A stretch of 27,037 nucleotides of DNA from a virus. Shown piece after piece: positions 13,992-21,040 of the stretch. The DNA lies in IMG/VR virus record IMGVR_UViG_3300044786_000060, positions 1 to 27,037 of that record; one strand, 5' to 3'. Under the pieces are notes generated by a model. It was not told the origin of the DNA. It saw nothing but the letters and a program-made list of their open reading frames with translations, and ran no database searches. Made by a program: the position numbers and the translations under genes. Positions within the stretch are counted from its first letter, which is position 1. Every line of letters starts with the position of its first letter.

Positions 13992-14759
13992 GGTTTGACC
14001 TCCTTTGGTCAAGGGTCTCGACGGGCCTGTCTGCGTGCGTCCTGTCTGCCGTGCCAACGGCACAGGTAGATCACGCACAGGCAGGCTCGACCCGGCGGGT
14101 TTTATGGCGCCTTTGGCGCCATGGGTAACGGCTGGTTGATCGCCGATTACTTCAAGTTTGAATTCCTGTAATTCCCTCTGACTGAGTTCGTCTATCCCCG
14201 TCCCTTCGACTGCTGGCGTGTTGACCGCGCTGGTCTCTTTGCCTTTTGGATTGATGAAAATCAGCATGGCCATTGTGTCTTTGCCTTCGACCTTGTAGGT
14301 TTGTCCTGGGTTGTGTCTGCATTCGGATGAAAACCATGATTGCTTACATATCGAGCACATCACGCCGTCATAGAACCAGCCTATTGAGAAGCGGTCGATC
14401 TTGCCTTCGATGAAGTCGGTCATTCCGCGGCGAGTGGTAAGCCGGATGGTCTGCTTGAATGCCTGGCCTTCCAGACTCGAGTCGATGATCGTTCCGTCGC
14501 GCGCGTCTATGTCCCAAGTGTTGTGATTGCGGAGGAAGGGCTGGCCTTCGAAGCTGTCCGCGAAGCTGTGTAAGTCTTCGTCCTTGAACACGTAGGGATT
14601 GCGGTTCTTGCCGGTGCCATATACCCGCGCAGGGAAATCGAGATGGTCGATCTCTCCGCTCTCGATCTTCGGGAGCATCTCGGCGCGCGATGGCAAGTCC
14701 AGCTTTTCATGGACTGGTAGGGAGCGAAGAATGGGCATGGGTTTGGTTTTGGTTGGCAT
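12447..14759 (-). CDS. Prohead protease fused to HK97-type major capsid protein
   Basis: A single frame encodes 770 aa from ATG 14759 (AAGGAGAAACC upstream). Residues 1-210 are a prohead serine protease: PARVYGTGKNRNPYVF, the probable catalytic His in LRNHN (79) and Ser in RFSIGW (125), and a zinc-like insert CSIC..C.H (135-149). Residues about 225-256 are encoded by palindromes. From residue 257 (MKRKVKVINPETQE) follow a coiled delta/scaffold-like region and the capsid body (FGMERIPSEA, MGGYFPEFALVTANFP, QVTWVRTGTIASLPTVAERGEYTEL, AALAGIRNISEQVAAIFTQAAG). An internal AAAGGAGG and ATG at 13991 lie exactly at the join. The fusion may therefore be translated as a minor product next to free capsid protein. 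Confidence 0.75.
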   Translation of the reverse strand: MPTKTKPMPILRSLPVHEKLDLPSRAEMLPKIESGEIDHLDFPARVYGTGKNRNPYVFKDEDLHSFADSFEGQPFLRNHNTWDIDARDGTIIDSSLEGQAFKQTIRLTTRRGMTDFIEGKIDRFSIGWFYDGVMCSICKQSWFSSECRHNPGQTYKVEGKDTMAMLIFINPKGKETSAVNTPAVEGTGIDELSQRELQEFKLEVIGDQPAVTHGAKGAIKPAGSSLPVRDLPVPLARQTGRTQTGPSRPLTKGGQTMKRKVKVINPETQEVSEVEGEIVDGAVSATGSTLQEQQIEANRQAAAQLLGETERMNEFEAQLAESNAVLVAQCEFLLTSGLASSRLPEIVQKRIRKGFEGHAFKATELTEAISEARTELAALSNGDNIQGPGRQMYGIVDSKDQFRLAVEDMFGMERIPSEANIKVHKLQGIQDAYLKATGDMDFMGGYFPEFALVTANFPSIVANVMNKMLINAWKDFEDVYGWWKKIVTVEHFTNLNQVTWVRTGTIASLPTVAERGEYTELPIGDNKETSDWAKYGGYVPLTIEAVLRDDLRAFTRMPREAALAGIRNISEQVAAIFTQAAGAGPTMNDGGALFNSTAQTTAGGHVNLLTTALGTDYTAWNAVATAIYKKKLMVKNAAGYYGTGKPQGLKPSICLVPADLIAAAEALFVPRWEAPAQNVPATASVRWGGRVDPVAVPEWTDATDWAAAIDPKLRPGVMIGEIFGVVPQIFSASSEIDPAMFANDESRIKVRQFLTVGVADDLPLHKSNVS
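14025..14122. repeat. Nested palindrome plus GGCGCC palindrome at the protease-capsid join
   Basis: The outer arms GCCTGTCTGCGTGCG and CACGCACAGGCAGGC (14025-14086) hold an inner element CCTGTCTGCC ... GGCACAGGTAG. At 14104-14122 a second type, ATGGCGCCTTTGGCGCCAT, follows. CTCGAC occurs on both sides of the first element (14018-14023 and 14085-14090), possibly a target duplication. Confidence 0.8.
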
Positions 14760-14800
14760 GGTTTCTCCTTCTGCCTGTGCGTGCAACGCACGCAGACAGG

Positions 14801-15055
14801 TTAGTCACACGGATCGTTGAAATTTACAAATTGCACTTCGACTATATCCGCAAGAGTGTGCGGAATATATTCTTCTGCGAACACCGGCTCTGTTGGTTCT
14901 TTCGGTTCCTGCATTTTGAAGACACAGGATGCCCATTGGATAGATGGGCGACCGATGACAGGAGGCCGGGGCGCGCTTCCGACTCTGCGTCCGCCGATGG
15001 TGATATAGCGGATGCCGATGCCGCGTAATGGTGTTAGCCTGCGTGTGCCTGGCAT
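14801..15055 (-). CDS. Hypothetical protein between portal and protease, 84 aa
   Basis: The protein is basic at its start (MPGTRRLTPLRGIGIRYITIGGRRVG), then turns acidic and hydrophobic (EPKEPTEPVFAEEYIPHTLADIVEVQFVNF). The family is not recognised, and the position suggests a minor head or head-tail joining component. The ribosome site GAGGAGTAAATC lies within the portal stop. The leader is nearly the same as that of the portal gene. The stop codon borders a palindrome (14771-14801) that separates it from the protease. Confidence 0.6.
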   Translation of the reverse strand: MPGTRRLTPLRGIGIRYITIGGRRVGSAPRPPVIGRPSIQWASCVFKMQEPKEPTEPVFAEEYIPHTLADIVEVQFVNFNDPCD

Positions 15056-15058
15056 GAT

Positions 15059-16471
15059 TTACTCCTCGGTTCCTTCTTCTTTGGGGTCGGTCTCGTCTGC
15101 GCCGGGGTTTGGTGCGGCTGCTTGGCCGGCTCCTGGCGCCGTCAATGGTTTGCGTTTGATCTTCGGCATAGTCTTGCCCCCGCCCCGCGACTCGCGGGGT
15201 TCCCACACTTCGGCGAACATCTTGTAGATGAGCCGTAGGAACTCAGCATCGTTTATGCCTTCCCTGTCGAACAGGTCGGCAAGCTGCGGGTATGCCCGTC
15301 CGAGTGCGAGTGCGAGCGTGGCATTGTCCCGCTCCGTGATGTCGGGTCCGGTGACTTTGATCTCTGCTTCAGCATCGACGCTCTTGTCGATGTGAGATCT
15401 GACTTCGAGCGCGACGCGCGCCATGTCGATGATCATCTCGAAGAAGTCGTTCTGCGTTTCTTCGAGTGTTCGGAATGTTGGCGTGCCGGCTGCTTCGGCG
15501 GTCGTGCGTGTTGAGCCTTCCGGTTCTGCGAGCCAGTGCATGGGGAATCCGATCCCGCTTACGATCATTCTTTTGATGGCCGTCCCGTCCATCGAAGCAT
15601 CAAACGCGTCCAGTTGTGCGGCCATGACGCCCCATTTTTCGCCGTTGTTTGTGTTCATTACAAGTAGGCTGCCGGATTGTGGTGGATTGGCTCTGAGTTC
15701 TTTTTCGCGTGCGCTTCTTTCGGCTTCGCTGGCGTATGTTCCGGTGATGACGTACATAAACACTGTACGGAAGCGATTGAGTCTGACTCGATCTTCGAGC
15801 CACGATGAGAAACGTCCTATCCATACGAGAAGCGGAGATAAATCGGCTTCGCCCCATGGTGAACCTACTGGCTGGTTGGATGCGAAGTGAAGCATGAACA
15901 ATTGCTGGTCTTTATCTGGTTGGTAGGCTTCCCATTTGTCCTGGCCTACGGCGTCGCGCGTGAAGCCGGTCTCCTGCTCGATGTCGTTCTGTTTGGTCTG
16001 GATTTCTTCGATCTGTTCTGCTGGCACCATGCGAATGATGGACATGCCGGTCTGGTCAACGTTGAAAAGTGGGAATAGATTACCTGTCCTGGTATCTTCA
16101 TCCTTCCAGCGTTTCAGGTTTCGTTTGAGTTTGTTTGCCTTTATCCATTCCTGAATGAATTTGTTTGTGCCTTCGTGGGGACTGGTGATGGTAATGCCTT
16201 TGCCGATGATGAAGGATGTCATTAGTCTGACGATCCTGCGTGCGATGGGATTGACTCTCCACGCGCGCAAGGACTCTCCGAAAATCTTTTTGCGGTCCCA
16301 TGATGTCCGGCCTTCGTACAGGTTGGACATTCCGCCTGTGAAGAAGTTGTTATCACGTTCGGGGCTGAGTGAGAGTGACGCCTCGAGCGCGTCGTTGAGC
16401 ATCACGATCCTGGCTTCGAGTTGTTTCTTTGACGGGGGACGGTTGGCTGTAGACTTTTGATTAGTAGGCAT
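15059..16471 (-). CDS. Portal protein
   Basis: At 470 aa the length and sequence pattern fit a phage portal: AWRVNPIARRIVRLMTSFIIGKGITI (residues 69-94), then FIQEWIKANKLKRNLKRWKDEDTRTGNLFPLFNVD, and later FMYVITGTYASEAERSAREKELRANPP and GFPMHWLAEPEGSTRTTAEA in the C-terminal half. The portal dodecamer forms the unique vertex through which DNA enters. Placement between terminase and the protease/capsid genes is standard. The C-terminus is rich in Pro, Ala and acidic residues. The ribosome site is GGAG six bases before the ATG. Confidence 0.85.
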   Translation of the reverse strand: MPTNQKSTANRPPSKKQLEARIVMLNDALEASLSLSPERDNNFFTGGMSNLYEGRTSWDRKKIFGESLRAWRVNPIARRIVRLMTSFIIGKGITITSPHEGTNKFIQEWIKANKLKRNLKRWKDEDTRTGNLFPLFNVDQTGMSIIRMVPAEQIEEIQTKQNDIEQETGFTRDAVGQDKWEAYQPDKDQQLFMLHFASNQPVGSPWGEADLSPLLVWIGRFSSWLEDRVRLNRFRTVFMYVITGTYASEAERSAREKELRANPPQSGSLLVMNTNNGEKWGVMAAQLDAFDASMDGTAIKRMIVSGIGFPMHWLAEPEGSTRTTAEAAGTPTFRTLEETQNDFFEMIIDMARVALEVRSHIDKSVDAEAEIKVTGPDITERDNATLALALGRAYPQLADLFDREGINDAEFLRLIYKMFAEVWEPRESRGGGKTMPKIKRKPLTAPGAGQAAAPNPGADETDPKEEGTEE

Positions 16472-16524
16472 GATTTACTCTCCATGCTTTCGACAAGAAT
16501 TGTAGTCGTGACCATCAATAGGCA

Positions 16525-16719
16525 TTATGTTTTCCCTGCTAATAGTTTTTCTAATCGTTCACGTGCGGCGATGGTTTCAGATGTCAAAGGGGAATACCGC
16601 ACTTCTTTTGCAAGATGTAGGGCGCCGTTCATACGGTCGCGGTTGGTGTGAAATTCTTCATTCCCTTTCAATGTGTCCAATATCTTCAACAAGTCTGATT
16701 TGTCGATTTCAATAGGCAT
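16525..16719 (-). CDS. Small protein between terminase and portal, 64 aa
   Basis: MPIEIDKSDLLKILDTLKGNEEFHTNRDRMNGALHLAKEVRYSPLTSETIAARERLEKLLAGKT is charged and almost wholly helical. The family is unknown. Its start overlaps the terminase stop by 11 bases and is served by CAGGAGATGAGCA, which lies within the terminase gene. Given its position it may be a head-assembly factor or a regulator of terminase, but nothing in the sequence shows this. Confidence 0.65.
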   Translation of the reverse strand: MPIEIDKSDLLKILDTLKGNEEFHTNRDRMNGALHLAKEVRYSPLTSETIAARERLEKLLAGKT

Positions 16720-18199
16720 TGCTCATCTCCTGCAAAACGTCCTGCTCCGGCTCGATGATGGTTGTTTCTGACGGCACGTACCATTCGAGTTTGTCGAGTT
16801 CGGCTGTCATGGCGTCGGCTGTGATGTGGTCGTCGTGGATAAGTTGTCCGCTTGAGTTACGCGTGCCGTCCTTCACGCCCCAACGCATGGTCTTGGCTGG
16901 CCCGATCAGGATTTCGCTTTCGCAGTTGGCGTATTGTTCATCAACGATCACGCTTGGCGCGCAATCTCTAAACCGGCCGGTTTCGATTATGCCGATGAAT
17001 GTATATCCGATCTCGCTCTTGGTCTGCTGTGTGAATTTGACGGGGATGGTTTTGGTTGGATACTTCTTGAAAAGCATCCCCCACAACCCCTCCCCTACTC
17101 CGGTTGCATCTTCGATGATGTATTGAACGTGCCATGAGTCAACCAATGCGGATATTTTTCCAAATATGGTGACGTGGTTCTCTCCCTGCCATGCGAAACG
17201 TTTTACCGTGCGGTAGGTTGGTGCTTGCAGTATTTCGAGTGAAGATAAATCAATGTCGATGATGTCTACTGTTACGTAGTCCCTGCCTGGATTGCCCATG
17301 CCGTCGAGATTCAGGAGTGCTTCGTCCTGTCCGCCAACGTCTATTGTGATGGCGTAGATGTTTCCTGGTATCGGCGTTTCTTGCGATGGCCGATCACCAA
17401 TCATCAACGCCCGGCGCGCGGCGTTGAACATGCCGGTCAGTTCGTCGATCTCTTCGCAAAAGTATTGCGTCTTTACGAGTGGATGCTGCCGGCCTAGTTT
17501 TTTGACTTCGTTGTCGATGAATGTTCCGTATGCGGGTACGATCTTGCGGACCTGGTCGGCATTGTAGATAAACACGCGCTTGATCCCGTCCTGCTTTTCG
17601 AGTTCGAGGGCTGCTCTCATCTCCCTTGCTAGCAGTGTCTTGCTTGTCCATGTGACTCCGGTGATGACTCTGGTGGCGTTCGTGCTGGCGGCCATTGGCA
17701 CGAAACGCTTGTCGTATATGCCCGGCTCGATGTCCTGGGCTTCGTTGATGAAGAGTGCGAGTGAGGCTGTTGCTCCTACAACGTTGGCGCTGCCGTCTCC
17801 TGATAGGAAACTGACGATGGCGTTTCCGATCATGCGCATGAAGTCGGAGCGTTTGGACCAGAACATTTTAGTAAGCAGGTTTGTTGAGAGTCGTTTCTCG
17901 AAGCGCATGATTGCATTGACCGTCTGTGGCTTGTAGGTTGGGTTGGCGACGACGATCCCTACTTCTCGATGTGCGTACAGATTGCACAGGTAAGCCAGAA
18001 GGTTTGCGAGTAGTTCGTCCTTTCCTGCCTGGCGTGACATGATGACGACGAACGTGAGTCCCTTTTTGTGGATGACCGAATCAATGATTGCTTTGGCCGG
18101 CGCGAGTTGATAGCTCCGCATGGTGATGCCTCCGCCGCGTTCGGTGAAGGAAGCGAAGTTCTTTGCGATGTGCTTGATCGTCTGTTTGATCGTGCTCAT
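16709..18199 (-). CDS. Terminase large subunit
   Basis: This 496-aa DNA-packaging motor has an ATPase with Walker A SRQAGKDE (about 55-62) and Walker B LALFINEAQD (147-156). It is followed by the coupling motif region and a nuclease domain with acidic residues in TIDVGGQDE, IIEDATGVGEG and DDHITADAM. The large subunit pumps DNA into the prohead and cuts it. The start at 18199 is chosen because its ATGA overlaps the previous stop. The longer frame to 18298 is made of the palindrome at 18208-18268. The Shine-Dalgarno sequence is weak, so coupling is likely. Confidence 0.9.
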   Translation of the reverse strand: MSTIKQTIKHIAKNFASFTERGGGITMRSYQLAPAKAIIDSVIHKKGLTFVVIMSRQAGKDELLANLLAYLCNLYAHREVGIVVANPTYKPQTVNAIMRFEKRLSTNLLTKMFWSKRSDFMRMIGNAIVSFLSGDGSANVVGATASLALFINEAQDIEPGIYDKRFVPMAASTNATRVITGVTWTSKTLLAREMRAALELEKQDGIKRVFIYNADQVRKIVPAYGTFIDNEVKKLGRQHPLVKTQYFCEEIDELTGMFNAARRALMIGDRPSQETPIPGNIYAITIDVGGQDEALLNLDGMGNPGRDYVTVDIIDIDLSSLEILQAPTYRTVKRFAWQGENHVTIFGKISALVDSWHVQYIIEDATGVGEGLWGMLFKKYPTKTIPVKFTQQTKSEIGYTFIGIIETGRFRDCAPSVIVDEQYANCESEILIGPAKTMRWGVKDGTRNSSGQLIHDDHITADAMTAELDKLEWYVPSETTIIEPEQDVLQEMSNAY

Positions 18200-18429
18200 G
18201 ATTTGGGCCTGCCTGTCGCGTTCCTGCCTGCCGCGCTGCGGCGCAGGCACGGCGCGACGCAGACAGGTGGAAAATCTGTACCGCGCTTGATCGACCACTT
18301 TATGACTTTGCCTGTGTCGTTTGTGTGGCGAACTAGTACGCGGTTGAAAATGAATGCTAAGATCGTATTGAACAATCCTAGTCGGGTCGTACCGCGAAGA
18401 TAGAATCGGTTTCGTAGATAGTTTTTCAT
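18196..18429 (-). CDS. Small protein between terminase subunits, repeat-derived tail
   Basis: Residues 1-50 of this 77-aa protein (MKNYLRNRFYLRGTTRLGLFNTILAFIFNRVLVRHTNDTGKVIKWSIK) are a basic, partly hydrophobic domain. The rest (CVAPCLRRSAAGRNATGRPK) is encoded by the nested palindrome at 18208-18268. The gene is overlapped at both ends as ATGA (with terminase small and large). The function is unknown. The original C-terminus has probably been replaced, so the present length is not informative. Confidence 0.6.
   Translation of the reverse strand: MKNYLRNRFYLRGTTRLGLFNTILAFIFNRVLVRHTNDTGKVIKWSIKRGTDFPPVCVAPCLRRSAAGRNATGRPKS
18208..18268. repeat. Nested palindrome, third loop type
   Basis: The outer arms CCTGCCTGTCGCG and GCGCGACGCAGACAGGT enclose CCTGCCTGCCGCGCTGCGGCGCAGGC. 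The inner element differs from the common inner ones, and resembles the CCCGCCTGCCGTTCCGGCGCGGGCAGG type at 25502-25528 and 27015-27037. Confidence 0.8.
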
Positions 18430-18821
18430 AATCCTAATTCCAAACGTAGTTCTTCCAATGCTTCCATGATGCCCTGTTCTAGCGTGCCGCCTTTGCCGCG
18501 TGTGAGGTAGTGTGTTCGGATCATGGTCGAGATTGATTGTGTCATGAGTGAAAGTGTGTTCAATTGCTGCAAATAATGGTTGTCGCGTGTTTCATTTCCT
18601 TGCATGTCGGTTATGTGGACTGCATTGAAGGACAATTCTTCTGTAAGTCTATCCATGCAGACACGGAGTAAATCAAGTTCGCTTTCAATCGTGAAGCGGT
18701 CTTGTGTCTCGAGTCTCTTGCTCTCGTCCGTTGTGAACCGGCGTGAATAGAAGCCGTGTTTTTCGGCATTTTTGTTTCCTGGCTGCGCGCCGGCCTTGCG
18801 TCCTTTCGTGGTTTTGGGCAT
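18426..18821 (-). CDS. Terminase small subunit-like protein
   Basis: The 131-aa protein begins MPKTTKGRKAGAQPGNKNAEKHGFYSRRFT, the basic GNKNA(x)KHGFY motif typical of phage small packaging and DNA-binding proteins, followed by helices with DRLTEELSFN and LNTLSLMTQSISTMIRTHYL. It would recognise the packaging site and load the large subunit. The ribosome site AGGTGA is part of a palindrome, as is the end of the gene before it. The assignment rests on motif and position. The large-subunit gene follows after the 77-aa gene. Confidence 0.7.
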   Translation of the reverse strand: MPKTTKGRKAGAQPGNKNAEKHGFYSRRFTTDESKRLETQDRFTIESELDLLRVCMDRLTEELSFNAVHITDMQGNETRDNHYLQQLNTLSLMTQSISTMIRTHYLTRGKGGTLEQGIMEALEELRLELGL

Positions 18822-18822
18822 G

Positions 18823-19164
18823 TCACCTGCCTGCGGCTGAGGCAGGTCCTGACAACCATCTGATTAGCTCTATAAGGATTATGCCAATGCCTGGTGAAAT
18901 GATCGCCCAACGCCATTTGCCGCGTTCGGCTTCTGCCTTTTCTTCCTTGCTGGTCTGCGCTATCAGAAAATCATTGATTGCCTTTTCCATGTTCGCGATC
19001 CGTGTGTTGGTTGTGCCTTTGGTCTCTGCGACGTCGCCAATTACCTCCATTGCTTCCTTCATCACGGTTGCCATGAATCGTAAGCCCTGGCGCGTTTCGA
19101 ATTTGTCGTCTTTGAGTGCTTCGTCGATCTTCTCGATTACTGCTGCTGCTGTGCCGTTGGTCAT
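18823..19164 (-). CDS. Holin-like protein, coiled coil plus one membrane span
   Basis: Most of this 113-aa protein is a charged helical region (residues 1-82) with a KAINDFLIAQTSKEEKAEAERGK segment. It is followed by a single span WRWAIISPGIGIILIELIRWL (about 84-104). This is the architecture of XhlA-type holins or related membrane-associated lysis factors. It sits one gene below the endolysin (236-aa gene between), which fits a lysis cassette. The last residues (GPASAAGR) are encoded by the palindrome at 18825-18847, so the end is recent. The ribosome site is weak. Confidence 0.65.
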   Translation of the reverse strand: MTNGTAAAVIEKIDEALKDDKFETRQGLRFMATVMKEAMEVIGDVAETKGTTNTRIANMEKAINDFLIAQTSKEEKAEAERGKWRWAIISPGIGIILIELIRWLSGPASAAGR

Positions 19165-19186
19165 TTCGATAAACTCAATGCAAGCA

Positions 19187-19897
19187 TTATGGATACCTAT
19201 AAGGATCTGGTAGTGGCTTTGTCATGCCTGCCTCGTCAGCAGACAGGTCCAGCTTTTCCACGTTCGCAAGTGGGACCGTGATTTTTGGGTAGCGGTTTCG
19301 GTTGGCAAGAAGCAGGATGAAGACTCGCGCCCCTCCGCCTTGCGGGAAGCGCCTAATGATGCCATTGTGGTTCGTATCTTCGTCGATGGAGACTGCATCG
19401 AAGTATTGCCATGGTTTCAGGTTTTCGTATGTGGGGATGGGTCCTTCGGAGTTCAAGGTCTCGATCACCAACAGCGCGCCTTCTGGATAGCCTGGGAAGA
19501 TGGCTCCCCCACACAGGAGCGCTTCCTGTTTTGGCTTTGCTGCTGTGACGTCCATCCTGTTTATAAAATCGGCTCTTGGATCTCCTGGTTTGTCGAAGCC
19601 GTTGTAATTGTTGAAGGCGCGCTGGTAGGTGTGGAGTGCGCGCCACTTGCGATTGTCTAATTGTCCGTTGAGAGCGCGTTCAAGTCTTTGCCATGCTTCT
19701 CCGAATTCAACGAAGTGGTTCGGGAACATTGGATTGACTTCGGGCACGTTCAAGCGCGTGAATGGCTGTGGGTCGTGTTTGTATCTCCATAGTTGCGGGA
19801 GTGGTGGCGGGATTGTGGGCGGGTCTGTTACTACTTCCGGAATATAGGTTCTATTCTCGGTTTGGTATTGGAGGATGACGCGCGGTGGGTAAATCAT
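19187..19897 (-). CDS. Protein of the lysis cassette with a duplicated N-terminal motif
   Basis: The 236-aa protein starts MIYPPRVILQYQTENRTYIPE, almost the same as the C-terminal end of the endolysin gene before it (YPPRVILQYENEIKGYVPE). A Pro-rich stretch follows (PPTIPPPLPQLW), then a domain I do not recognise (LNGQLDNRKWRALHTYQRAFNN, GGAIFPGYPEGALLVIETLN, WQYFDAVSIDEDTNHNG). The shared short motif could be a cell-wall or partner binding tag, or a left-over of a duplication. The ATG overlaps the endolysin stop (ATGA). A palindrome at about 19227-19249 is in frame near its end. Confidence 0.6.
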   Translation of the reverse strand: MIYPPRVILQYQTENRTYIPEVVTDPPTIPPPLPQLWRYKHDPQPFTRLNVPEVNPMFPNHFVEFGEAWQRLERALNGQLDNRKWRALHTYQRAFNNYNGFDKPGDPRADFINRMDVTAAKPKQEALLCGGAIFPGYPEGALLVIETLNSEGPIPTYENLKPWQYFDAVSIDEDTNHNGIIRRFPQGGGARVFILLLANRNRYPKITVPLANVEKLDLSADEAGMTKPLPDPYRYP

Positions 19898-20625
19898 TCG
19901 GGTACGTAGCCTTTGATCTCGTTCTCGTATTGGAGAATGACGCGCGGCGGGTATGCGTTTCCGGTTCCTGTCTGCCCAGGCAGGGGCGGTGTGGGCGGGA
20001 AAAGTATCTGATAGAACGCGGGAGAAATCCAGTTACAGTCTGTGCTCCCGCTGATGCCTGTGACAATGCCATTGCTGGTGTACTGCCATAGATATACTGG
20101 TCCCCATTTGGTTTGATCGGGGATGTAGCTCGCTGGTGGTGCCGGATACAAGTCGGGGAACCAAGGGTAGCCGGCCGGCCATGTGGGAACTTGTTTTAGT
20201 CGTGCCTGCTGGCTGGCCGTCATTGTGATTGGATCGAGAATGTTTTTTCTCGAATAGATGAGCATTAGATTTGTAAATTGTGCCTGCACGTAATCGAGCC
20301 ATGCAATGATCTGGTTGGCGGTCTCTCCGCCTTCTTCGATGTCGAGTGCGAGAATGTCTTTGGGTTCGAGCACTGGCGATATTGTTTTTACGAAATGTTC
20401 TGCTTGTGTGATCGGGTTTGTGAATTTGCGATGGAAATGATATGCCCCTCTTAGTATGCCGTCCTGTTTCAGGTCGGCAAAGTATTTTAGGAATGTGCTA
20501 TCTGTGAAGTCATCGGCTTCGGTTGCTTTGGTGATGACTAGCACTGGTTTCGGAGAAACCAGTGCGAAGTCTGGAACTTCTTTCCAATGGCTTGTGTCAT
20601 AAACTGGCGGGAGTTTGACGATCAT
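19894..20625 (-). CDS. Endolysin, glycoside hydrolase family 25 (lysozyme)
   Basis: The 243-aa protein begins with YDTSHW (catalytic-region Asp10), then GAYHFHRK (60-67) and ALDIEEGG with the acidic pair D95 and E97, as in the DxE motif of GH25 muramidases. It cleaves the N-acetylmuramic acid to N-acetylglucosamine bond of peptidoglycan. WQYTSNGIVTGISGSTDCNW is the usual C-terminal edge of the barrel. After a Pro/Gly linker (with an in-frame palindrome, LPGQTG) a short tail YPPRVILQYENE follows. There is no signal peptide, so a holin or host export is needed; the holin-like gene is nearby. Confidence 0.85.
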   Translation of the reverse strand: MIVKLPPVYDTSHWKEVPDFALVSPKPVLVITKATEADDFTDSTFLKYFADLKQDGILRGAYHFHRKFTNPITQAEHFVKTISPVLEPKDILALDIEEGGETANQIIAWLDYVQAQFTNLMLIYSRKNILDPITMTASQQARLKQVPTWPAGYPWFPDLYPAPPASYIPDQTKWGPVYLWQYTSNGIVTGISGSTDCNWISPAFYQILFPPTPPLPGQTGTGNAYPPRVILQYENEIKGYVPE

Positions 20626-20846
20626 ACGTACAACCTTCCGTTGAACAGGATTTGAAAAGCTTGGTTGTTGGGTTCGTTCTGGATGCGTTTGTTGAGGTTT
20701 TCGATTAGTTCTATGGCTTCGGCTCTTTTCAATTCGAGTTTGATTGCTGATTTCCTGCGTTCTATTCTTAGATCGGGCTGTGGTAAAAAGTTGATATTGT
20801 CAACGTATAGGATTATTGGGATCGGGATTGGGATGTGGATGCTCAA
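20622..20846 (-). CDS. First gene of the late block, TTG start
   Basis: This 74-aa protein starts with Ile/Pro alternation (SIHIPIPIPIILYVD), then a charged helical part (RRKSAIKLELKRAEAIELIENLNKRIQ) and a short end. The family is not recognised. The start is TTG at 20846 and is chosen because GGAGAAACCA lies directly upstream and no ATG is close. The stop overlaps the endolysin start (ATGA), so both are probably translated together. The terminator just upstream makes this gene the first one that needs read-through or antitermination. Confidence 0.6.
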   Translation of the reverse strand: MSIHIPIPIPIILYVDNINFLPQPDLRIERRKSAIKLELKRAEAIELIENLNKRIQNEPNNQAFQILFNGRLYV

Positions 20847-20858
20847 TGGTTTCTCCGT

Positions 20859-20901
20859 AAAAAAAACCAGCCGCGCGATGATCGGTCATCACGCGGCTGG
20901 T
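20859..20901 (-). terminator. Intrinsic terminator abutting the late-operon ribosome site
   Basis: On the minus strand ACCAGCCGCG (20892-20901) pairs with CGCGGCTGGT (20866-20875), with five more pairs above one mismatch and a 4-base loop. Eight T (20859-20866) follow. The ribosome site GGAG begins two bases further on (20853-20856). Confidence 0.85.
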
Positions 20902-21040
20902 TGCCTGCCTGTGCCGTTTGCACGCAGACAGGTGAAGGCAGTCGCCTTGTCTGCTTCTGGGCCTGCCTACCTATGGTAGGCTAGTGGCGCAGAAGCAGCT
21001 TAGATTATTGGACGCAAGTGTATCACAGATGTCTAACGGA
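20902..21040 (-). other. Short intergenic leader before the terminator
   Basis: It contains a palindrome of the common type at 20903-20932 and an inverted repeat CTGCTTCTG / CAGAAGCAG (about 20960-20998) around a small hairpin. I found no convincing promoter, though TACACT at about 21013-21018 on the minus strand has a faint -10 look. No gene is visible. Confidence 0.4.

Noticed and set aside
14025-14090. CTCGAC on both sides of the nested palindrome as a proven target-site duplication
   Set aside because: Six bases may match by chance and other copies in the window do not show clear flanking repeats, so I keep it only as a remark.
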